Of a stretch of 37,716 nucleotides of DNA, positions 25,007 to 33,685 are shown piece by piece. Within the stretch, counting starts at the first letter, position 1; each line of letters begins with the position of its first letter. Under the pieces are notes generated by a model, which worked only from the letters and a program-made list of their open reading frames with translations, did no database searches and had not been told where the DNA came from. This DNA comes from an uncultured Granulosicoccaceae bacterium. Its GTDB lineage: Bacteria > Pseudomonadota > Gammaproteobacteria > CALCKW01. Where the stretch lies: assembly GCA_937965695.1 (NCBI GenBank), contig CALCKW010000006.1, positions 1 to 37,716 of the forward strand, given 5' to 3'. A program made the position numbers and the translations under genes.

Positions 25007-25881
25007 TCCGCATTATCTCCTTTATGTTGCCCCCCGTCATTCTCCTCACTGGATTTAGCGCGTTTTTCTGTACCAACTATTCGGTGTCTAAAAGGCTGCA
25101 ACAATAACCGATCCAACCAAAGATCACGTCTTGAGCGGAAATGATCAACCCCTAACTGCATGCGAACTTGGCCAGCGCGAGGCTCTGCCTTGTAAGTTCC
25201 AAATATCCTGTCCCAGCACGACAGGTTAAATCCAAAATTGCTATTAGCTTCACTTGGGCAAATTGAATGATGTACTCGGTGCATGTCCGGGGTAACAATA
25301 ATAGTTCGCAACACTTTTTCCAAAATTTTCGGCATGCGCACATTGCTGTGGTTGAACAAAGAACTGGCATTTAGCAGCATTTCGAATACTAGAACAGCTA
25401 CTGCTGGCGCGCCAACCAGCGCTACTAGGGCAAGCTTTATCAGCATTGAAAGTACAATTTCCAGTGGATGAAAACGAAGGCCAGTACTGACGTCGAGCTC
25501 GAGGTCAGCGTGGTGAAGTCGGTGGAAGCGCCAAAACAGTGGCACCGAATGAAATAATTTGTGCTGATAATAAATCGCCATGTCCAGTATCAGTAAGACC
25601 ACAATAAACTCGAGCCAACTTGGAACAGCGAGAATATTGAATAGCCCCCAGCCATGCTGCCGAGCAGTCAGTGCGAAACCTACTGCGAGCACAGGAAAAA
25701 CAAGGCGAATGACTAAAACATCCACAAACACCAGAGCCAGATTGTTGCTCCAGCGTAGCAACCTAGGAACCTCTTGGCGACGGCGAGGAGCAACGAACTC
25801 CCAGAGCGCCATTGCGGAGAATATTAACGATGCCGCAAGGAGTCTCGTGAAGTTTTGATTGTCGAGAAAATAGTCAAGCAT
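25003..25881 (-). CDS. Sterol desaturase/fatty-acid hydroxylase-family membrane protein
   Basis: 292 residues from the ATG at 25881. A TTG at 25890 is a less likely start. Hydrophobic spans surround the di-iron histidine boxes: HKLFH, HRLHH and, after the membrane loop, HRVHH (with HSNV before it). This is the fatty-acid hydroxylase superfamily, integral-membrane oxygenases acting on lipid, sterol or carotenoid substrates. The C-terminal tail (KRAKSSEENDGGQHKGDNAD) is polar and low in complexity, and its TAG stop lies inside the terminal repeat of element copy 3. The natural end of the protein may therefore have been changed by the insertion. A fatty-acid desaturase lies upstream on the same strand. 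Confidence 0.88.
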   Translation of the reverse strand: MLDYFLDNQNFTRLLAASLIFSAMALWEFVAPRRRQEVPRLLRWSNNLALVFVDVLVIRLVFPVLAVGFALTARQHGWGLFNILAVPSWLEFIVVLLILDMAIYYQHKLFHSVPLFWRFHRLHHADLELDVSTGLRFHPLEIVLSMLIKLALVALVGAPAVAVLVFEMLLNASSLFNHSNVRMPKILEKVLRTIIVTPDMHRVHHSICPSEANSNFGFNLSCWDRIFGTYKAEPRAGQVRMQLGVDHFRSRRDLWLDRLLLQPFRHRIVGTEKRAKSSEENDGGQHKGDNAD

Positions 25882-26044
25882 AAGCTGCAACTCGCCGGGG
25901 AAGTGTTTCTACACAGTTTGTTGATTCCATTCGTTTTCAATTATTTATATTAGCGGTCTTTAACCGAGGCTTAACTATTCCAAGGATTCTTTTGACCTAA
26001 AAAATCAACCAATATTATTTTTTCAAAAAAAAGCGACCCCATTT

Positions 26045-27013
26045 TTATTGCTCTGCAGCTTTCGCAGTCTGCCATTTTCCGCTACAACTCATTGGATGAG
26101 GCACTGGGTCTTTCGCCTTAAAAAAATAGCGGGCAAAAATACTTCGGTAGTTTGGATAGTAGTAACTGCCATTATCGAGGAGATATCTGTCTCGATTAGC
26201 TCGAAACATCGCGGGCAGCTTATACCAGCACACACCTGGATGCAGGTGATGCACCAGATGATAATTATTGTTGAGAAACAGCCAAGAGAAAAGGCCTCTG
26301 TCCTCGATAACAACAATGCGATTTAGCACTTCCCACTCAGCGCGATGCTCCAAGAAGGTACGCACTCGCAAGATAGACAATGCTAGGTATGCCGACATTA
26401 TGTAAGCCAAGAATGGCATGGCAGCCTCTTGATCCAATAACCACATTAAAGGCAGCATTGCCAAGACGTGTAACAAGTAGGCTTTTGTAATCGAATGATC
26501 ACCGGCTCTCGCCAATCTAAAATCGTTGCAATAGAAGGAGGACATCCCAATCAACGGACCGAGAAAAATGCGCCCTGCCAAGGTGTTATTCATCAGCAAA
26601 AGGCGGCGTTTATATTTGGATAATTTTTCCCAATCTCCCAGCTGTAAATAATTACTCTCGGGGTCTTCGTGCGGATCAGTCAAGCGTTCATCGATATGGT
26701 GCTCTAAGTGTGTATCGCGAAAACGTCGATAGGGTACAAATAGACCAAAAGGTATGCACACTAACAACTCGTTGATGCCTTTATGACTTGTCGGGTGCCC
26801 GTGCAGCACTTCGTGTTGCAGCGAAGAATGCAACGTCATCAAAAGAGCCAGTACGGGGACGCTAAACCACAAAGAGACTGAAGAGCCCATGGTGGCGATA
26901 ATCAATAGTAAAAAGGTACAAAGAACCAACAATAACCATGTCGGCCAGTCAATGGAGGTGAATTGAGCATGCTGCGCACCCAATTCTTTTTGCTCATCGA
27001 AAGAGACAGGCAT
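26045..27013 (-). CDS. Fatty-acid desaturase family membrane protein
   Basis: 322 residues with about four membrane spans and the three histidine boxes of acyl-lipid desaturases: HEVLHGH (67-73), HLEHH (102-106) and HLVHHLHPG near residue 255. These bind a di-iron centre that introduces double bonds or hydroxyl groups into lipid-linked or hydrocarbon substrates, with electrons from a ferredoxin- or rubredoxin-like donor not seen here. The gene is divergent from a LysR regulator 171 bp away, which may control it. The hydroxylase gene follows downstream on the same strand after 163 bp of A/T-rich DNA. Confidence 0.9.
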   Translation of the reverse strand: MPVSFDEQKELGAQHAQFTSIDWPTWLLLVLCTFLLLIIATMGSSVSLWFSVPVLALLMTLHSSLQHEVLHGHPTSHKGINELLVCIPFGLFVPYRRFRDTHLEHHIDERLTDPHEDPESNYLQLGDWEKLSKYKRRLLLMNNTLAGRIFLGPLIGMSSFYCNDFRLARAGDHSITKAYLLHVLAMLPLMWLLDQEAAMPFLAYIMSAYLALSILRVRTFLEHRAEWEVLNRIVVIEDRGLFSWLFLNNNYHLVHHLHPGVCWYKLPAMFRANRDRYLLDNGSYYYPNYRSIFARYFFKAKDPVPHPMSCSGKWQTAKAAEQ

Positions 27014-27129
27014 TTTTGACGACCTCAGGGATTTGATATCACTAGCATTGATACAACCTTCTTCGCTGGTATTCGAACAGCGTTACCCAACCTTGTGGTC
27101 AGGCTATCAGTTAGCCAGTCTATATAGAA

Positions 27130-27170
27130 CTAATTTATACTTAGCTTATAATTAGTTTTTCTAATCTAAC
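27130..27170. promoter_or_regulatory. Candidate LysR-type operator and promoter region
   Basis: CTAA at 27130 and TTAG at 27141 and 27152 recur at 11-bp steps. CTAA follows at 27161 and 27166. TTAGTTTTTCTAA (27152-27164) fits the T-N11-A LysR box. A TATAAT at 27147-27152 lies within this cluster, without a good -35. The site lies between the divergent desaturase and LysR genes. Confidence 0.4.
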
Positions 27171-27184
27171 GAGTTGCATCAGCC

Positions 27185-28120
27185 ATGGCGCTGTCATTAA
27201 AAGGTCTACAAGCATTTGAGTCAGCAGCGCGCACGGGCAGCTTTGCAGCTGCCGCGGTTGAATTGTCAGTGACCCCTGCTGCGGTGAGTCAATTGATCCG
27301 GGGTTTAGAAGAAAGCTTAGGACGTGAGCTGTTTTATCGTGTTAACCGAGGAATTTTCCCTACCGAAGCGGCTTTAGAAGTTATGCCGCAGTTACGCGCA
27401 TCCTTTGAACAGTTGAACGCGGTATCAACCCAGCTCTCCGGCCATGGTCGCCGATCTAGACTAACGATATCGATGCCACCTTCTCTGATTACTGGTTGGC
27501 TTTGCAGCGAGATTGGAACATTTGTGAAAAACGAAGAACCTTTCTCGCTGTCCATTCGTGGGGAAGAAGACACCGTGGATTTCGAACGCGATAATATTGA
27601 TTTTCGATTATCCTTCGGCCGTTTTCATTATCGGAGTTTTGATACTGTGCCGTTGTTGACAGACGCACTCTATCCAGTGTGTTCACCGCAACTTTTTACT
27701 CAGTATAAAGATGCAGCAAAAGCATTAAACCTGTTGAAGATGCCGCTTATTCAAACTGATTGGGGACCATCAGCTGCTACATTTCCCAGCTGGACAAGCT
27801 GGTTTGAGGCAACAGGTACTTCTCCACCAGCCGACGACTACAACAATACCTTGATCGCCAACTCCTCCAAAGCAGCTCTTGATCTTGCCGTCTCAGGGCT
27901 TGGAGTTTCACTTTGCCAAGGCTTGCTGGCGGCAGGCCAGATAGAACGTGGCACTCTTGTGTTAGCCAGTCGCAGTCACATGCCTTTAAGCCAACCCTAT
28001 TGCGTCACTATTCCCGAGCACAGCAGTAAAAGGCTTCTGGTTTCCCGCTTCAATGAATGGTTCAGCAAGAATTGTAGTTTGGCAGCGAACTATACAAAGG
28101 ATGCGTCTTTGCTCGCTTAA
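27185..28120 (+). CDS. LysR-family transcriptional regulator (GcvA-like)
   Basis: 311 residues. The N-terminal helix-turn-helix (about 1-62) reads LKGLQAFESAARTGSFAAAAVELSVTPAAVSQLIRGLEESLGRELFYRVNRGIFPTEAA, typical of the GcvA/AmpR branch. The co-inducer-binding domain follows: RLTISMPPSLITGWL, then DIDFRLSFGRF-like and CSPQLF segments. The ligand is unknown. Divergent placement from the fatty-acid desaturase suggests that gene as its target, as is common for LysR regulators. This is inference. Confidence 0.92.
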   Translation: MALSLKGLQAFESAARTGSFAAAAVELSVTPAAVSQLIRGLEESLGRELFYRVNRGIFPTEAALEVMPQLRASFEQLNAVSTQLSGHGRRSRLTISMPPSLITGWLCSEIGTFVKNEEPFSLSIRGEEDTVDFERDNIDFRLSFGRFHYRSFDTVPLLTDALYPVCSPQLFTQYKDAAKALNLLKMPLIQTDWGPSAATFPSWTSWFEATGTSPPADDYNNTLIANSSKAALDLAVSGLGVSLCQGLLAAGQIERGTLVLASRSHMPLSQPYCVTIPEHSSKRLLVSRFNEWFSKNCSLAANYTKDASLLA

Positions 28121-28280
28121 GATTTAAGGCAAAGGACTTGAGCTTCAAACGATTTAAAAACACGACTCGACTGTAAACCTAAAACCAACTCTCTGTTTGC
28201 GGCAATGAAAGACTAAATCGCTGCCAAAATAGAAAAAACACGCCCTGATGCATTCCGATTTTTAATTAAAAAAAACCGAA

Positions 28281-28448
28281 CTAGGGACACTCAGATTATG
28301 CCCAGTCGGTGACATAGGCGTGAAAAATTTGGCCTCAGCAAGGCGCGAATAGACGGCAAGTTTGGTGCTCTTGGCTAGATTTGCAACTTGGCTGGGCCAA
28401 ATTTGGCGCTTCGACGGTGCGAGTATGGCTTGATCTGGGGCTCCCTAG
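28281..28448 (+). repeat. Interspersed MITE-like element, copy 4 (168 bp)
   Basis: Both ends are CTAGGGA. The left end CTAGGGACACTCAGATTATG matches CTAGGGAGCCCCAGATCAAG read inward from the right. The interior carries CAGCAAGGCGCGAAT, GGCTAGATTTGCAAC, GGGCCAAATTTGGCGC and TTCGACGGTGCGAG. Confidence 0.9.
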
Positions 28449-28646
28449 CACTACATTTCATGCCAATGATTCATCGTGAATGTATCAATTAATTAACACA
28501 TAAGGTAATCAGATACTAAAAGGCCTGTGTGAATCGAATTAAAACACCCAATTTAAATCAATAAAGCAAAACATTTACGATATTCATGATCGTTAACAAT
28601 GTAAATGGATTCAAGATTGCTAAAGTTAGTTAATCAAAAATACTAA

Positions 28647-28814
28647 TTAAGGAGTCTCAGACTAGGTCCGGTCAGTGACGTCAGCGTGAAAAGTTAGTAC
28701 CCAGCAGGGTGCGAATCGACGGCAAGTGTGGTGCTATTGGCTAGATTTGCAATGCGGTTGGACCTAATTTGGCGCGTCGACGGTACGCGCATGATTTGAT
28801 CTTAGGTTTCTTAA
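28647..28814 (+). repeat. Interspersed MITE-like element, copy 5 (168 bp)
   Basis: The ends have decayed to TTAAGGAGTCTCAG on the left and TTAAGAAACCTAAG read inward from the right. The interior remains close to copies 1 and 3: GTCAGTGACGTC, GCGAATCGACGGCAAG, TGTGGTGCTATTGGCTAG, ATTTGCAATGCGG, GGCGCGTCGACGG. Confidence 0.88.
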
Positions 28815-28961
28815 CTCAATCTTTGCTTCAAACAGATTTTTTAGCATCCATTTAGCAGATGTAATTTGCCAGTCTTTGAAGACTAAAAAAACAGATCTTT
28901 ATCGGGCTACCCCGTTTAAAGGAAATCAAGTAAGCGAGCGACTCCAGGATGACAGTTGCGT

Positions 28962-30755
28962 ATGGCCTTTCAAAAGCTTGAAATTGAATCACAGACAACG
29001 TCGAAGAAAATTAGTGTGCGAGTGCTTTATCCCGATATTTTGCTGCCCGCCGCCGATCATTCACAAGACAAAGAGCTTGTTAAGAACTCTAGCTCGCTGG
29101 CAACCTATCTCAGCATATTTTTTATCGCTTTTATTCTGTACAGCGTAACGGCTAGCTACGCTCTTGAAGACTACGATTCGATTAATTTCGCCATGGCAGT
29201 CAATAACTACGATCTGGTGAAGGATGCGCCGCATCCTCCAGGAGCACCCGTCTACATCGCTTCTGTGAAATTACTAAATTCCCTCTTGAACAATATCACT
29301 CTCGCACTAACGTTAGCATCAGCATTTGGCGGTGCTCTATTTGTAACTGTTTGGTATCAAATTTTTAACCGATTGTTAACGGCTAAAACCGCAGCAATTG
29401 GCACCGTCATATTAGCTTTTAGCCCTGGCCTGTGGATGACCGCAAGCCGCCCAATGAGTGATACAGTTGCAGCTGCTGTCTTAGGTGTCGTTATTTTACT
29501 CGCCCTAAAATACGTTAAATCCCGCCAACCCGCGCTATTGATTTGGACCGCTGCAGCAATGGCGTTAGCTGTCGGTATTCGACCTCAATTTGGTTTGCTC
29601 GCACCGCTTTTGCTTTTTGCTACGCTGTTTTACTTTCGACCTCAGACAAGTGTCATGTTGAAATCGATCGCCGTTTTTTTACTGGTCAACTTATGTTGGT
29701 TGGTGCCAACTGTCATCTCTCAATTTAATTTGGACGGCGATGGCTGGATGACTTACTTCAACCAAATCATGCGATTTAAAGCCAGTTTCAACGAGGCCAG
29801 TGGCTCACCCTTGCTTGCCAATAATGTGCAATTGTCAGAGATATTTTACAGAGCCGTCACCCACATCGGAACCTTAGGTTATTTCGCTTTGGGACTTAAC
29901 CTTTGGTATCCCGAGAGTGTTGCTAGAATTCTGGAAGGTTTTGGTACAACGCTAAACCCTTGGCTGCGAGGCAATGTGGAGTGGACATACCAAGGCACAC
30001 TCTACACTGTGGTTTACGCATTTGGATTTTTAGCACTGTTACCTCGGGTTAGTTATTGTTGGAAAAAAGCGAAAAGAATATCCGAATCCATCGGCTATCT
30101 ATTGCTCGTCATAATTTCGTATTCAATCGTGGTCATCATGCTAGTACCGCCGCATACTCGATTCTACATACCGTTGCTGCCATTGTTTATATTACTCCCG
30201 TTAATTGGCCTGCAAAGTCGTCGCTGGGGTCATAGGTTTCAATATATTCTTATGGCCAGTGCAATCTTTGCAGCCTCCCCCACGATACTCGATTCAATGA
30301 TGCAAGACGCACCACCCATTGCACTAGTTAAGGAGATCCAACAACGGTCCAACGTCACAGGCGAAAACACCGTTCTGTTGCTGAACTCGAATGGCTCTCG
30401 TCACGCTAGGTGGTATCTTGGTGCTGCCGAGATTTACGGCAGAAACGAGTTGAAAGCGCCTGAGTCTCCTAATGCACTGTTCACAGAAGGTGTGCGAGTA
30501 TATTCAAATTACCCCAATGCGTTCCCCGAGCGTCTGGTGGATGTGGAACTTCTAGCAAGCTACCATCGGCCGTATCGAGTGTGGATGCGCCACACGTCAA
30601 CAGAGTTATTTGAACTGACATTGCGAGCTATTCCGTTAGCGGAAACTCAGGAGACAGAACCCGGCACTAAATTGGATGCGACCGTGGAGGCAATTGAACC
30701 AGTAACTTTTGAAGAAACGCATCAGGCCGTTATAGCTTCCGAATTGGAAATTTAA
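28962..30755 (+). CDS. Polytopic membrane protein, GT-C glycosyltransferase-like
   Basis: 597 residues from the ATG at 28962; the frame also opens at a TTG six bases earlier. After a polar N-terminus of ~45 residues there are about ten membrane spans up to residue ~450, then a soluble C-terminal tail of ~150 residues. The first periplasmic loop carries an acidic motif (ALEDYDSINFA) and KDAPHPPGAPVYI. Such acidic loops followed by a Pro-rich stretch are typical of GT-C enzymes that use polyprenyl-phosphate sugars (PMT/ArnT-like, DUF2723). The acceptor and donor are unknown. The gene stands alone between repeat elements and nth. The C-terminal ~40 residues are rich in Glu and Thr and look disordered. 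Confidence 0.72.
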   Translation: MAFQKLEIESQTTSKKISVRVLYPDILLPAADHSQDKELVKNSSSLATYLSIFFIAFILYSVTASYALEDYDSINFAMAVNNYDLVKDAPHPPGAPVYIASVKLLNSLLNNITLALTLASAFGGALFVTVWYQIFNRLLTAKTAAIGTVILAFSPGLWMTASRPMSDTVAAAVLGVVILLALKYVKSRQPALLIWTAAAMALAVGIRPQFGLLAPLLLFATLFYFRPQTSVMLKSIAVFLLVNLCWLVPTVISQFNLDGDGWMTYFNQIMRFKASFNEASGSPLLANNVQLSEIFYRAVTHIGTLGYFALGLNLWYPESVARILEGFGTTLNPWLRGNVEWTYQGTLYTVVYAFGFLALLPRVSYCWKKAKRISESIGYLLLVIISYSIVVIMLVPPHTRFYIPLLPLFILLPLIGLQSRRWGHRFQYILMASAIFAASPTILDSMMQDAPPIALVKEIQQRSNVTGENTVLLLNSNGSRHARWYLGAAEIYGRNELKAPESPNALFTEGVRVYSNYPNAFPERLVDVELLASYHRPYRVWMRHTSTELFELTLRAIPLAETQETEPGTKLDATVEAIEPVTFEETHQAVIASELEI

Positions 30756-30796
30756 CGTTCAATAGCGCCCTTGGGTGCTAGAAGATCTGAGACGCC

Positions 30797-31450
30797 CTAT
30801 GGCTTTTTAGCGACAAAGGGCTTTTTGCGATTGGGATAACAAGTACGGCATATCTCGCACACCGTGCCGTCGCAGCCTCTCGCCGTACAATACTCGCGCC
30901 CATACATAATGAATTGTATGTGCAATGCGTTCCAACTTTCAGGTGCAAAAAGTTTTTTAAAATCTTTTTCTGTCTTTAAGACGTTAGTACCGTCGGTCAG
31001 GCCCCAACGTTGCGCCAAACGATGTACATGGGTATCGACTGGCACAGCAGGTACACCGAAGCCTTGACTCATCACCACTGAAGCAGTCTTGTGACCTACT
31101 CCTGGCAATGCTTCAAGTGCGTTCCAATCTTCTGGTACTTCGCCACCGTGCTTCTCGACCAATAGGCGCGACAATTGAGCGATAGCTTTCCCTTTGCGTG
31201 GAGCCAATCCGCAAGGTTTGACGATATCTAAAATTATCTGCTCGTCGACATCACACATGTCAGCAGCATTATCTGCCAGTGAAAAAAGCGCGGGAGTCAC
31301 TTTATTCACGCGGGCATCCGTGCACTGAGCCGACAACAACACTGCCACCAAAAGTGTGTAGTTGTTCGTGTGGTCAAGCGGTATGGGTGGCGCCGGATAT
31401 AACTCCGCCAGACGCTTTTCGACAAAAGCCGCACGTTCTTTTTTTAACAT
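30797..31450 (-). CDS. nth: Endonuclease III (DNA glycosylase/AP lyase)
   Basis: 217 residues from the ATG at 31450, where the MLKKERAAFVEKRLAELYP start fits the family. Two ATGs further upstream (31501, 31510) overlap relA and add an unrelated tail. The enzyme removes oxidised pyrimidines and nicks the DNA strand. The helix-hairpin-helix is LEALPGVGHKTASVVMSQGFG, which holds the catalytic Lys, and the catalytic Asp is in PVDTHVHRLAQRWGL. The C-terminal cysteines (YC-x4-C-x4-C-x2-C-x2-C) do not follow the canonical C-x6-C-x2-C-x5-C iron-sulfur spacing. It lies directly downstream of relA, with a small 28-bp gap. Confidence 0.92.
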   Translation of the reverse strand: MLKKERAAFVEKRLAELYPAPPIPLDHTNNYTLLVAVLLSAQCTDARVNKVTPALFSLADNAADMCDVDEQIILDIVKPCGLAPRKGKAIAQLSRLLVEKHGGEVPEDWNALEALPGVGHKTASVVMSQGFGVPAVPVDTHVHRLAQRWGLTDGTNVLKTEKDFKKLFAPESWNALHIQFIMYGREYCTARGCDGTVCEICRTCYPNRKKPFVAKKP

Positions 31451-31478
31451 TGGCGGTGGACTCGGGTGTTTAATTCTG

Positions 31479-33656
31479 TCACTTGTGTTCTCGCTGAACA
31501 TCAAACACATTGGCCAACTGGCCTAGGCGATTGATAATGCGGGTCAGTTGCTCACTGTCACTCACTTCTACCTTGACCGACATTGATGCTATATGGTCTT
31601 CAGCTTGCACGTCTAAGTGCAGTGCTTGTATATTTGCACCGTCATGGCTCAACAGTGCAGATACATCGCGCAATAAACCAGGTCTCTCGTAAGCGTCTAC
31701 TCGCAGATCAACGCTGTACCTCGCGTTGCTATCCTCTCCCCATTCGACTTCTATTAGCCGGGGTGTCTCGTTGACACCTAAGTTGATCACGTTGCTGCAA
31801 TCGGTGCGATGGATCGTCACTCCTTTACCCTTCGTGATGTAACCAATAATGTGGTCGTAGGGAACAGGGTTGCAGCACGGTGCTAGTTTAGTCAGCAATT
31901 GACCAACACCGAGCACGTTAATATCGCCATCGCTCGTTCTTCTAGAGCTCGCGGGCTTGGGCTCAACCACGTAGTCGTGCCCGGCTTCATTGCCACGGCG
32001 CAGCGTCTCCACTGCATTAGTCACTTGACCAATACTCACGCGGCCTCTAGCCAGCGCTAGACACAGACCTTCAGCACCGTCGAGGTGTAGCGCCTTTGCC
32101 AGCGTGTCGAGCGCGATATCCCGTTGACCCAAACGCCGCAATTCAGCATCGACCATTGTTCGCCCTTCGGACAAGTTTTGGTCGTGATCCTGTAAGTTAA
32201 ACCAAGCGCGTACTTTGGCTCGTGTTCGGGTACTGGCCAAATAGCCCAAATCTCGCACTAGCCAATTACGGCTAGGACGCGGCTCGCGAGCTGTCAAAAC
32301 TTCAACTTGCTCTCCCGTGCGGAGAACACGGTTTAACTGAACGATCGCGCCGTTGACTTTTGCCCCTCTACAGCGATGCCCAACTTCGGTGTGAACCGCG
32401 TAGGCGAAATCTAACGGTGTTGAACCGGCGGGAAGGTCCAATACATCACCGGTAGGGGTAAAGACATAGACCCTGTCACGTAGAGCTTCACTCGCCAAGG
32501 CCTCGTTGTCTTGGTCACTGTTATTTTCTTCTCCCCCTTCAAGGAGTTGGCGAAGCTGGTTAATGCTCTCTTGCAAACGCTGATCAAAAGCCCCCCCTTC
32601 TTTGTAGTGCCAGTGCGCAGCTACACCCAGCTCAGCGTCTTGGTCCATCGCAGAGGTTCGCACTTGTACTTCTACAGGCCGCCCACCGTCGCCAAACACA
32701 GCGGTGTGTAAAGACTGATAGCCGTTGTCCTTAGGATTGGCGATGTAGTCATCAAACTCACTCGGAATAGGTGTCCAGGTATTGTGCACCAGACCCAGTA
32801 CCGCATAGCAATCTCGCACATTAGAAACTAATACTCTTACCGCGCGAACGTCAAAAAGGTCGTCAAACTCAACGCGCTTTCGGCGCATTTTTTTCCAGAT
32901 GCTATAGATGTGTTTTGGACGGCCAAACACTTGGCAATCCATGTAGCCATCAGTCTCTAAAAGATTGCGTAGTCGCGCTACAAAAGCGGCGATATAGGTT
33001 TCTCGATCAGCGCGCCGTTCTTCGAGCGCTTTTGCTATGCGTTTATAGGCTTCAGGTTCGCGCTCACGAAAAGCCAGGTCTTCTAATTCCCATTTGAGCT
33101 GAGCCACACCAAGTCGGTTTGCAAGCGGCGCGTAAATATCCAAGGTTTCTTGCACGACGCGTTGGCGATTTTCTGCAGTTTCAGCATTGATCAATTGCAA
33201 CTGGCGCAGTTGAAAAACCAATTTGACCAAAACCGCACGAACGTCTTCAACAGTGGTTAGCAACATACGTCGCACACGCTCAGCACGATGCGGGCTACTG
33301 CCATGTGCTGGCAGACCAGCAGCCTCACCAAAGCTTCGCATCCACCGCACATTTTGCACCAATTTGGCCACCGTCTCGCCAAACGTATCGCCTACATCTT
33401 CCAGGCTGAGGCCGCCGTCATCAGGACCAGGGGCTAACAGCGCCGCAAGCCTTGTCTCTTCATCTGCACCGAGTTGATGCAGCATAACGGCTGCAATGAC
33501 GGGGCTGGCGCTTGGTGTGCTCGATAAGTGACAACGCCACGCTGTCTCTAGCGCAGCCAACATCGGAGCGGGGTCGTCGAGTGATTGACACAACGAAGCC
33601 TCGGCCATTGAAAAATCAGCGACTTGAGAATCTTCTACCAGCAGCGCGTGTTTCAT
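31479..33656 (-). CDS. relA: GTP pyrophosphokinase RelA (stringent response)
   Basis: 725 residues from the ATG at 33656, which has GAGAG just upstream; the TTG at 33686 is rejected. It makes (p)ppGpp from ATP and GTP/GDP on ribosomes with uncharged tRNA. Domains in order: an N-terminal hydrolase-like domain without the HD metal motif (the region reads AALLAPGPDDGG), so it should be synthase-only. The synthetase domain has FGRPKHIYSIWKKMRRKRVEFDDLFDVRAVRVLV and FDDYIANPKDNGYQSLHTAVF. TGS (VYVFTPTGDVLDLPAGSTPLDFAYAVH), the Cys-rich zinc finger (APCCNPVPYDHI) and a C-terminal ACT/RRM domain follow. The neighbour nth may share its transcript. Confidence 0.95.
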   Translation of the reverse strand: MKHALLVEDSQVADFSMAEASLCQSLDDPAPMLAALETAWRCHLSSTPSASPVIAAVMLHQLGADEETRLAALLAPGPDDGGLSLEDVGDTFGETVAKLVQNVRWMRSFGEAAGLPAHGSSPHRAERVRRMLLTTVEDVRAVLVKLVFQLRQLQLINAETAENRQRVVQETLDIYAPLANRLGVAQLKWELEDLAFREREPEAYKRIAKALEERRADRETYIAAFVARLRNLLETDGYMDCQVFGRPKHIYSIWKKMRRKRVEFDDLFDVRAVRVLVSNVRDCYAVLGLVHNTWTPIPSEFDDYIANPKDNGYQSLHTAVFGDGGRPVEVQVRTSAMDQDAELGVAAHWHYKEGGAFDQRLQESINQLRQLLEGGEENNSDQDNEALASEALRDRVYVFTPTGDVLDLPAGSTPLDFAYAVHTEVGHRCRGAKVNGAIVQLNRVLRTGEQVEVLTAREPRPSRNWLVRDLGYLASTRTRAKVRAWFNLQDHDQNLSEGRTMVDAELRRLGQRDIALDTLAKALHLDGAEGLCLALARGRVSIGQVTNAVETLRRGNEAGHDYVVEPKPASSRRTSDGDINVLGVGQLLTKLAPCCNPVPYDHIIGYITKGKGVTIHRTDCSNVINLGVNETPRLIEVEWGEDSNARYSVDLRVDAYERPGLLRDVSALLSHDGANIQALHLDVQAEDHIASMSVKVEVSDSEQLTRIINRLGQLANVFDVQREHK

Positions 33657-33685
33657 TGCACTCTCAGGAAATATTGCAGCCAGCA

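Larger units (their letters stand above)
28121..28961. other. 841-bp gene-free region with two elements
   Basis: No credible coding sequence is present. The region contains element copies 4 and 5 (28281-28448 and 28647-28814) in the same orientation, separated by 198 bp of A/T-rich DNA with no ORF. The 160 bp before copy 4 and 147 bp after copy 5 show no clear terminator or promoter. An open frame at 28876-29148 runs into the membrane-protein gene in another frame and is rejected. Confidence 0.75.

Noticed and set aside
3858..28814. Elements as integron attC sites or CRISPR-like repeats
   Set aside because: They are far apart, both orientations occur, no integrase is present, the RYYYAAC/GTTRRRY core is missing, and there are no regular spacers.
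30764..30779. Possible hairpin between the convergent GT-C-like and nth genes
   Set aside because: AGCGCCC/GGGTGCT leaves a 2-nt loop unless a pair is opened, and no T-tract follows on either strand.
31451..31510. Longer Nth start overlapping the relA end
   Set aside because: The added residues do not resemble Nth N-termini, and the internal ATG at 31450 gives the usual length.
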